From Azorinus chamasolen (lineage: Eukaryota > Mollusca > Bivalvia > Cardiida > Solecurtidae), in assembly GCA_963576725.1 (NCBI GenBank), contig OY755252.1, forward strand, positions 28,836,078-28,900,077: DNA of 64,000 nucleotides, written 5' to 3'. Both the position numbers and the translations under genes were made by a program. The notes under the pieces were generated by a model. The model was not told the origin of the DNA. It saw only the letters and a program-made list of their open reading frames with translations, and ran no database searches. Below, piece after piece: positions 25,908-64,000 of the stretch. Within the stretch, counting starts at the first letter, position 1, and every line of letters starts with the position of its first letter.

Positions 25908-26101
25908 GAACAATGAAAAGGTTACTACGGGAAGAATGTTATACAGAAGGCTCCACTGTAAGCCTTCCGCATTAACATCGTTCCGTAACATATATTCTTT
26001 ATTCATTCCAAATTCCTATATTGAATATTCATGTAGAAAACTGTCATAATGAAATATCGAAAGTGGAACATTGTAGCCATTTTAGAAAGTAAACACAAAT
26101 A

Positions 26102-26306
26102 CAGTAGAACCCCTCTAATGCGACCACTTAATAAATACACATGGTTGTTTTTATAAGCAGGTGATTGCTTAATGCAGGGCAAAAGTAATGCAGAAAGCTC
26201 CTCTGGGAGCTTTCTGCATTACTTTTGTCCTGCATTAAGCTACCACCTGCATCTAGCACTCAGAATTATACCTCTTTTAGGTGGTCGCATTAGCGGGATT
26301 TTACTG
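26102..26306. mobile_element. TA-flanked foldback MITE, family B relative
   Basis: CAGTAGAACCCCTCTAATGC at the left and the inverse GCATTAGCGGGATTTTACTG at the right. The inner palindrome reads GCAGAAAGCTCCTC/GGGAGCTTTCTGC with AATGCAGG arms. Confidence 0.8.
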
Positions 26307-26880
26307 TATTTCAAATTCCATAAGCAAATAAAACAGACCCTGATAAGACGGTTTCCGTGGAGATGCTGAGTTTTTCGAAACGTTTAGTTCTTTATCACGA
26401 GAGAGTATTGTACTGTCCCTTTTACCTCATTAATATTCATGTACAAATTTATGACATCGTGACTATTCATTAGCTGATTTGATCATGATATGCGAACTGG
26501 TACAGTGGAGAAACTGTTATTCTTTCCCACTTAGTGCGTTTCAAACGCGTTTTAAACCCGTTTAAAACCCGTTTAGTATATTCACTTAGAAACGCGTTTG
26601 TAAACGCGTTTAAACTCACTTATAAGTTAATCGTCAATATATGGTTCCACAGGGCATATTGGGTGTTTAAACAACGTTAATAATGGTAATTTCTCATTTC
26701 GTACTTTAAAAGTTCCTTATATATACCTAAAGTTGTGCGGATTGTGTTTTGTAAAGAGTTATATCTCAGTAGATCGTTAAATTAGACGATTTGTATTTCG
26801 TTTAAAGAAACAGTGATACTTTTTGTTCCAACCGAAAGGAATCGCACGTTATGTACTTCTGCTTCGTTTTGAGTGGTAAA

Positions 26881-27010
26881 ATGGTAATTTGTGCTGTCTA
26901 TGGGTGTAGCCCTGCCTATGGGTGTAGCTCCAAATCCGACAGAGTTTAAATAGGATTATTTAAATTACCAAAGGACGAGCAGTTCAAGAAAACGTAGCAC
27001 TGTAGGTTAA
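26881..27010 (+). pseudogene. THAP-type zinc-finger remnant
   Basis: From ATG 26881 the frame reads MVICAVYGCS, then KSDRV, a TAA stop, and in the same frame GLFKLPKDEQFKK. This matches the start of a THAP domain (Cys-x-VYGC near the N-terminus, then an F-K-L-P-K-D block). A short duplication of TATGGGTGTAG lies inside. The finger is broken by the stop and its distal Cys-His pair is not visible, so it is non-functional. It probably belonged to the transposase of the surrounding TIR element. Confidence 0.6.
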
Positions 27011-28984
27011 TGGGCCTTTTCGTCATGGGAAATTATTCTATTCAAACTTTTTGTTAACAGCGTAAACCTAAATCACGCAGAAACTGTCTGATCAGGATCT
27101 GCTCTGATTGCTTAGTCCGTAGACTTATTTCTTTAGATTCGATCATGGTTGTCTAGCGTCTCTGTAATCCCTGTAAATGAATATGCACGAGGTCATGAAA
27201 TCTTTTAATAAATATTCTTAAGAGAAAAAAAGATTAATAAACACCAGTTAGCTCTGTTGACAGCAGACACCAAATTTGCTTTAAAATCAATTTCCCAATC
27301 CTTCTCGTATTATATAAACGGCTTCATGCGCGTTTGCAAATAGAGTAGATCCAGATCGGAAGTTCCTGTAGGAGCTATCTGATCAGGTTCTGCTCTGTTG
27401 CTTATGAAATTTTGATGATCTAATCCTATAGTTTCTGTCAGAGCCAAAGATCCCTTTGAAAAATTAGCATTTTTGAAAAAAAGGCGTTAGATATCCAGGA
27501 AAATTTGTGTAAGAAATAATGATTTCATGGAGAAAGGCGTTAGATCTCCATGAATATTTGTGTAAGAAATAATGATTTCATGGAGATCGAGTTTTTGAAA
27601 TAATACATGAGTACAGGAAAGTTTGGCTATGACAGTAATTGTACGTATATTATTTCATAAGCAAACCGACAAGACCCTGCTCAGTGATCAGGGAGCTACA
27701 ACAGAAGCTGTCTGATCTGGATCTACTCTGTTTGTAAATTTGTTTCATTACGTTTGATCTGGGTCTACTGTGTTTGCATTTACATAAACAGGCACGTACG
27801 TGGAGTGAAGGGTTTATAGTCGTGAAGTGATTTACTCACACATAATTTTTCATCAGGGAAATAGTTTATCATAAATATGATCCTTTTTGCCATTTTGGAA
27901 CATGGACAATATTGACCATAAATCCAAAGGAAAAAAGTAATTCTGGATTACTGAATTGTTAATTGGGCGCGTTTTATAGTTTTATTCTAGCTATAGTTTC
28001 AGCCAAAGCAAAAACCTGCTTTCATTTTTACCATAAAAAATCAGCTAATAAATATTCATGATAAACAAGCACCAAACGTACATTACTGGGGTAAGCCACC
28101 ACCTACAGAGTCACCAATCAGCAAGACAGGAAATTGTGACAATGTCCAATGCAGATTAAAGACACCACACTGTGAATGTTGTTTTAACAATTTCGCAATG
28201 TATTAATTGCGCCCAGGGAGTCAGATAATTGAATCAGTGCCAAAACAAAGACAGGGTATTTTCAATTTTGAAAGCAGAATTATTTAAGTATATCTTTTTA
28301 GTTATAGAAACCAAAATTGAAAACTGTTTTGTAAATATCTGAAACCAGACCAGTCCACAAATAATATATATGGGGATGTATATGTCCCAAACTGTTTGTG
28401 GTTTCTGATAGATATGAAGTATACCACAGTGTTGTATACTTCATATGTATCAAAAACACAAACAGTTTGTTTGAACGGGACAGATTTGTAAAGTTAATGA
28501 TAGATCAATCAGTAGACATTGTAAAATTTAAGGTGTGAATTTGGCCACCAATTATGATAATGGCACAAATTTTGAAAAGTTTAGGGTGAGTCAATCTAAC
28601 AAAAAGTAAAGCCTATGACTACTAATATTGAGATGTCAGTCGTTTTCATTCAAGACAAAATTAAACTGAAAGTAGTTTTGACCATATAAATACAAATGTA
28701 AATCGTTGGTTAACTTACTAATTCCAGATTATAGGCTGATGCAACCGATTTCAGGATGAATTTCTGGATAAACTGATCTCGTCCGGTGTTTGTTTGAAAA
28801 ATGACACACGTATTAGAACTAGCTTGTTCGGGCGAATTAATAAACGATGGATAGGGTAGTGCTTGGAATAAGTTGTTGGGGCGGAGCTTCAAATCGTCAG
28901 CTATTGTTTGATTGGGTGTTAATTGGAGAGATTATTGACACGTCAGGGACAGCATTAGATTTATCTAATCCTAGACATGTTATA

Positions 28985-30240
28985 TCGAATGTAGGTAAAA
29001 ATGCCACAGGTAAAAATGCCTTAGGTAAATATGCCATAGGTAAAAATGCCTTAGGTAAAAATGCCACAGGTAAAGTGGTAAAAATGCCTTAGGTAATAAT
29101 GCCTTAGGTAAAAATGCCACAGTTAAAAAAAAACAACAACATATTTTTAAATTTATAAAAGGAAAATTGTATAGTTTGAAAAAATATGTTATAATATCAT
29201 TTCATAATCAATTTTAGTATATAAAACCATTTAAATATGTTCAAAATTAAAAGTATTTATTATTATTTTCTTGCATTTGACGGGTGGTGTCTGGGTCTAC
29301 TCTGTTTAAAAATGCAACAGTTATAAAAAAAAAAAATTAATAACAAATATTTTTGAATTTATAAAAGGAAAACTATATTTTAAAAAAATATTGTTATAAT
29401 AGTAGACCCAGATTATATAGGAGCAGTCTGATCAGGATCTGCTCTGTTTGTTACTTGATTTTGATATATATTGAAATCTTACCTACCCGTTTCTTATGAT
29501 TTTTCCGATAAATTATTTAAACAGAGTTGACCCAGACACCTTCCCTCAAATGCCAGAGGTATATAAAAACATTATTGAATAACAAATATTTGGAAATTTT
29601 GTCCGAGTCCAAAATAAAAAAATAATTTTCATACAATTATTTACAAAAAATTAGACCAAGACACCACCAAAATTGATTATGAAATGATAGTACAACATAT
29701 TTTTTCAAATTGTACAGTTTTCTTTATATGAATTTAAAAATACATGTATTTGTTATTATAAAAATTTTCAGAGGTATATAAAACATTATTTGATAACAAA
29801 TATTTGCAAATTTTGTCTGAGTCCAACATAAAAAAAAGATTTTTCATACAATTATGTACATGTATTTGTTATTATAAAAAATTTCAGAGGTATATAAAAC
29901 ATTATTTGATAACAAATATTTGCAAATTTTGTCGGAGTCCAAAATAAAAAAAAAGATTTTTCATACAATTATTTAAAAAAAGAAATAGACCAAAATTGAT
30001 AATGAAATGATATTACAACATATTGTTTCAAATTATACAGTCTTCCTTTTATAAATTTAAAAATATTTGTTATTTTTTTTTATTTTTTTTAACTGTGGCA
30101 TTTTTACCTATGGCATATTTACCTAAGGCATTATTACCTAAGGCATTTTTACCACTTTACCTGTGGCATTTTTACCTAAGGCATTTTTACCTATGGCATA
30201 TTTACCTAAGGCATTTTTACCTGTGGCATTTTTACCGCAC
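28985..30240. repeat. Foldback element with tandem-repeat arms
   Basis: The left arm (28992-29125) is a tandem of GGTAAAAATGCC(TT/AC)A units, and the right arm (about 30090-30240) is the same tandem inverted. Inside the arms, AT-rich flanks at 29130-29230 and 29990-30080 also pair with each other. TIRs made of short tandem repeats are the hallmark of Foldback-type elements. GTTATATC occurs outside both arms (28978 and 30244) and might be a target duplication. Confidence 0.65.
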
Positions 30241-30558
30241 ACCGTTATATCAATTTCGGCTTTTATTTTGAGCAATATATGAAATACCCTTTTTCCCCCA
30301 TACCTTTCGTTTGTTTACTTTTTCGTATAATTGATCGGTCTCGATAATAACAGAGGTATGCCGAATGAAACGCTCTTATATACGCAAAAACCGCTTACAA
30401 ACGCGTTTGTATGCACAAACGGGTATATCGTTTATCGTTTAGTTTGCGCATCGTTTGCGTATCGTTTGCGCACGCGTAAGCATAAACGGGAAAGAATAAC
30501 AGTTTCTCCACTGTAGCCTTTTGGTCATGACAGAGGTGTTAGAAAAAAATATCTATTT

Positions 30559-30564
30559 TTTATT
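30559..30564 (-). terminator. Poly(A) signal candidate for amylase
   Basis: AATAAA on the - strand, about 50 nt downstream of the amylase stop codon. Confidence 0.45.
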
Positions 30565-30612
30565 TTTACTCTGCTTGCAAAGGCGTTAAAAAGCATATAC
30601 ATGAAGTAGTAT

Positions 30613-58854
<28,242 letters not shown>

Positions 58855-61119
58855 TGTATAAGACTGACTTTAACGTTTATCAGTGTCATCTTTGTAGGAC
58901 ACCTTCCTTCCTAACCCTTGTAACGCACTAGGTTTAGGGACCAGAAAGGAACCCTCTTGCCCGTAAGTTAAAAAGTAGTTCAACCCTTACAGTGCGGGAC
59001 ACGAGTCACTAACGTCCTTTGCAAATCAGTGTGGATCCAGATGGGAGGACTCCCAGAGAAACCTTCTCAACAGGGTCTGCAATGTTTGTCATGTTGCTTA
59101 TATTTTGGAAAATCTCTAAATATTCACCATGAGCTTGACCTGTTTGATTTTTGGAATAGTACATTTAAAACATACCAGCGTTGTAAGGGCTTAACCTATA
59201 TCACAAGTATGCGATTTTTAATTATGAACTTATAATTTCTTAACCCTCTACTATTTAGATACAGTTTTGAAAGTATTTGCAGACAGAGTAGAGCCAGACC
59301 TGACAGTTACTTATGAACTGTCTGATCAGGAAATGCACTATTTGCATTAAAACTAATATATATATATATCTGATTCTACAATTTCTGCCAAGGCCAAACA
59401 TAACTGTTTTGTTCTCACATGTCACTGAAATAATTTCGCCGTCTAATCAGGGTCTGCTCTATTTGCTACTGGAAATTGATAAATATGTTTCTTTAGTTTT
59501 GAAATGGCTACAATGTTCCACCTTACATATGTCATTATTATAAGTATTTTTCCTATGAATACTCAGTAAGTATTGAAATTTGAAATAAACAAAGAACAGG
59601 GAAAGGGTTAAGTGAACCGAGTATTCATGGGACCAGGAGAATAATAGTGATACGCCGATTAATCACAGTACTAGGCGATCACGTCGTGACTGTTCCGACG
59701 TAAAGGTCGACGAAGGAAAGGGCATCGACGGCGATTTATACATAACCTTATGGAGGCCTTACAGTAACAGCCGGACAATGCCAAGTTTGACACAATATCA
59801 CATTGTTTTAACCAATTACCTCATAGGCTATTTTTAGATACAACCTCTTTGAATAAATCTACCGAAAAGGAGCATTAACTATACAAAAGGAAATCGTTTT
59901 AGCATTTTGTCGTTTGAAACCATTGTGATAAATAGAGCATTTGCTCCTATAGGAGCAAATGCTCTATTTATCACAATGATTTCACAAAGTGACATCTACA
60001 GAGTCGTCAAAAGTCGTCAATATGAGGGAAAGGGTTAACTGGACATACCAATTTTGTAATCCAAGATTTAAAACGGAGTTTACCCTTATCCAATGTTCAG
60101 TTTAAGACAAAGCTACTGGTCTGAATATACATTGGTTAAAACTGGGAGTCTCTCCAGGATCCTAACTGTTTGACACCCTGTTTATCTTTTCATAAAGACA
60201 TTGAACAAACGCCCATTCTAAAACTTGAAGCAGACGAAAATATGTCTAGCAGACAATTCTGGCACTGAAAGGGTTAATTGCTCAGAGTGTAGAAGGTATT
60301 TGGAGTACATTAATGCTGGACAGCAAATGGCCTGCAGGTGACCTGCATAATGTTAACATCACATCAAACATCAAACAGTTCTTGGGCATTAGTGAGGTTG
60401 TGAGCACATAGAAAAATATTGCAGCTGTATTTTTCTGGAGTGTAAATTTGGAGTGTGGTCTCGCAGTAAATAATGGTCATTTGAATTTCCATAATAGATA
60501 TCAGCGACCGCTGGGGGAAACTATTTTACAATTCAATAAATAAATGAATTAGAATTAATAAATCTAGTTGAAATTTTATATCACACATTTAGATAAAAAA
60601 CTAATCTCGCTGTAAATCATGGGAACTTTCAACTCCCATCCCATCGCCGCAGCCAATAACTACTAGCTGTATGTTCCTATTGCAGTATAAATATACTGAA
60701 AAAGGGTAATCCTTCGAAAGCAAAAGTAGAAATGCAAAAAGAGAAATTGCAGACTCGGTTTTATTGAGTCTGTTCATGAGTAGTATTTAAAAGTTCAACA
60801 CTACTCATGCCCCCTAGCACCGGCTTAAGCAGTATTCAATTTTCAAAACTAATAACATCAAAACTACTGATCCCAGAAGGACCAGAAAATATAACAACAC
60901 TGAGAATGAAGTACGGGGCGACTGTTTACGGCCGCCACACAAGCACTTAACACCTGCTGTTGTGAAGTACATATATTCTGAACAACAGTACAATCTGGAA
61001 TATTCGAATTTTCTGTATAGAAGAATTTAGACCAGAGGGGCTTTCCGTATGACTTTCACAATGCTGTAAGCTGCTACCTGCCTTAAAGATCGATAATGAT
61101 ACGTATTTTAATGTTCGAA
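58855..61119. other. Upstream of amylase: repeats, no further gene
   Basis: No TATA box is obvious just upstream of the amylase ATG. Further on are family A-type fragments (59240-59612), a family D palindrome (about 59920-59982, ATAAATAGAGCATTTGCTCC with a perfect inverse), and AT-rich sequence. No gene supported. Confidence 0.6.
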
Positions 61120-61460
61120 TAATCCAGATTTTACTGGACTGGTTGTACGGACTTCTTACACTGTAGATAATCACTAGTTGTACGGAGGTATTACAATATA
61201 AATAATTCATAGTTGTGCTGTGTTATTAATGTGTAAAGATTACTAGTTTTACGGCCTTCTTACAGTATAAAGAATAACTAGATGTATGACCTTCTTACAG
61301 TATAAAGAATAACTAGCTATACGGACTTCGTACAGTATAAAGAATAATTAGTTGTACGGTATTCTATTGTGTAAAGATACAAGTTTTACGGGCTTCGTAC
61401 AGTATAAAGAATACTAGTTTGTTGGACAAACACTACTAGTTGTACGGGTTTCTTCCAGTA
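61120..61460. repeat. Minisatellite, about 44-bp unit
   Basis: About seven units with TACGG(A/C)CTTCTTACAGTATAA and AGAATAACTAG(TT)GTAC, starting near 61142 and degenerating at both ends. Confidence 0.75.
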
Positions 61461-61550
61461 TGCATAACTTCTATCCCACATTCATTGGACATACCCATTT
61501 TCTCACTTTGTTCATTAACTATGTTAAAATTTGATTAAAAAGGGATTTGA

Positions 61551-62160
61551 TTCTTTATATTAGTACTACAGCATACTGCATGTTTGGGTGTCAACCATTT
61601 CACAGTTGGCAATCACTCTGGCCTCTTTGCATGTACGACGACAAGAAAGGTTTAGTGCTCTATGAAAGTTACCTCTTAAATCAGGACACGGAAGGAGGAC
61701 GTCGGGTATCTGTACTATTTCGTTTTTGTCGTACCCTTTATCTTCTACAGTTACTCTGTGTTTGCAGCTCAATCATTCAGTAGACTAGCAATAATTGGAT
61801 ACAGTTTGTTTCACTTAAATATTTTCGTTAAACATGCACTTTACCACTGTATTTGCCATCGCGGTTGTTGTAGATAAGTTGGAGAGGGGATTCGTTTATT
61901 TACACTGGTTGTCTTTTAAGGTGGAGATGGAATAAGTATGAAGTTGGGCGCCCAAAAACCGGTTTACCTCCCAGTGACTTTTGTCACTGACCGTTCCAAG
62001 GCGGTACTTCCATCTTCCCCATATTGTATGTTTTTGTCCTTGTGCGTCTCTTTATGTTTTTGATAGTTACGTACATTTGCTGTGTTTTCTTGTGTTGCTG
62101 TTCGTTCGGCTGTTTGTTCTGTATGTGGTGTTTCCTGCATGACTCTTATTTGTACTTCTA
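61551..62160. repeat. Dispersed repeat, copy 3 (inverse of 320-905)
   Basis: Long match to the reverse complement of 320-905, including TTTCACAGTTGGCAATCAC, GGAGGACGTCGGG, GGGCGCCCAAAAACC and AGTGACTTTTGTCACTGACC. The two copies face each other across 60 kb. Confidence 0.75.
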
Positions 62161-62319
62161 GTTGTATAACTTTCTATGACAACTTCCAAGGAAACATCAT
62201 TCTCCTTTGTTTACAAGGCATTCGCGTATCGCACATATTTGTGGATTTATGAACGAGTCACATGTCTTTGCTTAAGGTCGTAGTACTAAAATCATCTTAC
62301 ATATTAGTATCAGAGATAC

Positions 62320-62690
62320 AAATAAATGTTCGTACCTCAAATACTAACATCGACATTTCTCCACCAAACCCTATACCGTGACCACTCTTTAGAATCGTCT
62401 CTTAGATACGATTCTAAAGAGTGGTCATAGTACAGTAAAACCTCTCTATAATGGCCACTAAATTACATCAAGTATTTTTGTTAAAGGCAGGTGGCTGCTT
62501 AAAGCAAGGTGAAAGTAAAACAGAACGCTCATATAGGAGTGTTCTATTTTACTTTCACCTTGCTTTAAGCAGCCACCTGCCCTAAATACCAACTAATTAA
62601 CATAATTTAGTGTTCTTTATAAGGAGGTTTTACTGTATATGGTATGGTGGAGAAACAAAGGAGTTTTTCTTAAAAATGTTTAAATTCACG
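62320..62690. mobile_element. Composite MITE: family B nested in family C
   Basis: Family C arms (CATTTCTCCACCAAACCC ... GGTATGGTGGAGAAAC) with the palindrome ACTCTTTAGAATCGTCTC, interrupted by a TA-flanked family B element at 62433-62635. The same arrangement is at 18300-18640. Confidence 0.78.
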
Positions 62691-62699
62691 CATCGTATC

Positions 62700-63600
62700 T
62701 TGATCTCTGTTAAAGTATTAGAAATTATATTTTCTGTTGTACCAAGTTTACCGAACATGTCGCATGTAAGAATGTGTATTAAGTCCGATTGTGTGAATAG
62801 TAATGACCGTGGTAAAGTTGCACTTACGATAAGGTTGCTCGTACATTAGTTCGTACAATGGGACTCACGACCTAACTTATCGTAAGTCCTTATTTATGAC
62901 AATCGCTACAACTCGGACAGCCGAGAAATTATCATCAAAGCAAAAGATAAACGTACGTACTAAAATACCAAAATATCGCCATTGCTCCTCAAAACCCTAT
63001 GCTGTGACCACTCTTTAGAATAGTCTCTTCGAGACATGAGGTTTTGTAGAGAAATTAAGACATCATTCTTGAAAATATTGTTATTTACGAATATTATCTT
63101 AATCTCTGCATCATTCATTCTAGTGGGTAGCAGGTAAGACTAACTTCGTACGACAGAAATTGTCTTATAATCTAACAAACGACAATCGCTGAACGCCATA
63201 TGTTACAGTAATACTCGTATGACTGGCAAGTGCTGTCATACTACATTAAGTTAAGCTCCTGAAGTGTCCCAGTTGCAGTTTAATGTTGGAGAGAAGCAAA
63301 CATGTCAAAATGCTTTGTAAAACTGGTTTTATTCAGTAACAATATTGGGACAAACACTTATGTGATCACATATATGCATTGACTGCTTCTTCCTCTACAG
63401 CTTGGCATCTGAAAAACACAACACACAAATTAACCATGTCCTCCATATGTGCGACTTTAAACACTTTAGCAAACAGAGTAGACACATATCAGACGGCTCC
63501 TGTGTGAGTCGTCTGATCAGAATCTGGTGAGTGCTCTGCTTTGACCAATATGCGTCAATAGGTGTATCTGCTCATATGCCAATGTAAAAAATCACATTAT
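62700..63600. other. Non-coding, one family C fragment
   Basis: A further family C fragment lies at about 62970-63070 (CTCAAAACCCTATGCTGTGA). A family A-like palindrome (CAGACGGCTCCTGTGTGAGTCGTCTG) is near 63490-63520. No gene supported. Confidence 0.6.
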
Positions 63601-63601
63601 C

Positions 63602-63824
63602 TTACCCATTTGCTCCCAGTGGATTCTTCCATGATTATATATTGGATTAGTCCATTTTTAAACTAAGGGGTGTCTGGCATAAATTTTCAATTTCGTTTTG
63701 TTTTATATTGAAATTCCTATCAGCAAACAGTGAATATTCTGATCATGCATTATGCGGCGTCTGATCAGAGTCTACACTGTTTGCCTATGTCCCATATATG
63801 GGATCGTGGAAGCAAATGGGTTAA
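63602..63824. mobile_element. TTAA foldback MITE, family E
   Basis: CTTACCCATTTGCTCCCAG at the left (terminal TTAA worn), GGAAGCAAATGGGTTAA at the right. The central palindrome has lost part of one arm (ATGCATTATGCGGCGTC). Confidence 0.78.
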
Positions 63825-64000
63825 TTCTTTATTGATATGTCATTATTTCATTCATGAATATTCATGAGGTAAAAGGATAAACGTACTGAAGTCTTGACAT
63901 TAACCTTACAGTGTAAACCCTTACTTGTCTTAACGTGTCTCCACGTTCGTTCAACGGTGCAGTAATAAAACCAAAGCAGGAAATACATACATTTACTTAC

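Larger units (their letters stand above)
26503..30513. mobile_element. 4.0-kb TIR DNA transposon with THAP remnant
   Basis: Perfect 26-bp TIRs beginning CAGTGGAGAAACTGTTATTC lie at 26503-26528 and 30488-30513, each flanked by TA. Subterminal regions on both sides carry AAACGCGTTT repeats. A THAP-type zinc-finger fragment at 26881-27010 lies in the left part, in the position of the N-terminus of a THAP-containing transposase (inference). A family A-like fragment (27300-27420) and a foldback array (28985-30240) appear to have landed inside. No full transposase survives. Confidence 0.7.

Overview
This is nuclear DNA of an animal, most likely a bivalve mollusc. The host genes are split by introns with GT..AG borders, they include secreted C1q-domain proteins (a family greatly expanded in bivalves) and a chloride-type alpha-amylase, and the DNA between them is packed with short foldback elements, a SINE and a tetranucleotide-plus-core-repeat insertion of the kind described from bivalves. 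The taxon is inferred from content only.

Layout. 1-5.2 kb: repeats and microsatellites. 5.3-12.2 kb: a three-exon C1q-domain gene (+). 15.4-20.2 kb: a decayed tandem relative of it, broken by a foldback element and a SINE. 20.2-30.5 kb: non-coding, including a 1.1-kb terminal-inverted-repeat (TIR) element and a 4.0-kb TIR element (26503-30513) that carries a THAP-type zinc-finger remnant. 30.6-58.9 kb: one alpha-amylase gene on the - strand. I could place all seven exons (58854-58812, 57530-57394, 55467-55316, 35569-34929, 33815-33707, 32836-32725, 31008-30613). Splice phases agree at every junction and the coding length is 1590 nt (529 residues). 59-64 kb: repeats only.

The main accessory object is an 18.7-kb Maverick/Polinton element (adintovirus-like, integrated) at about 36595-55272, sitting inside amylase intron 3. 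It has TIRs of about 540 bp, a candidate 6-bp target duplication (CATACA), a protein-primed-type family B DNA polymerase, an RVE integrase, a packaging ATPase, capsid genes (major capsid protein, penton-like protein, two fibre-like proteins) and a set of small membrane proteins. Most ORFs are open, so the copy looks young, but it carries clear lesions: a TTAA foldback element in the polymerase, a stop codon in the ATPase, a 1-nt frame break in a small membrane protein, a 1.7-kb repeat-rich insertion in the second fibre gene, and no recognisable adenain-type protease.

Most notable inside it is a 221-residue membrane protein whose ends carry all three classical ESCRT-recruiting late-domain motifs (PTAP, YPDL and PPTY). 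Three element genes share a near-identical sequence just upstream of their ATG, a candidate element promoter. The insertion in the second fibre gene is a tandem array whose units each contain a direct-repeat AGGTCA pair (DR1) and an estrogen-response-element-like palindrome, so it is a dense cluster of nuclear-receptor-type sites.
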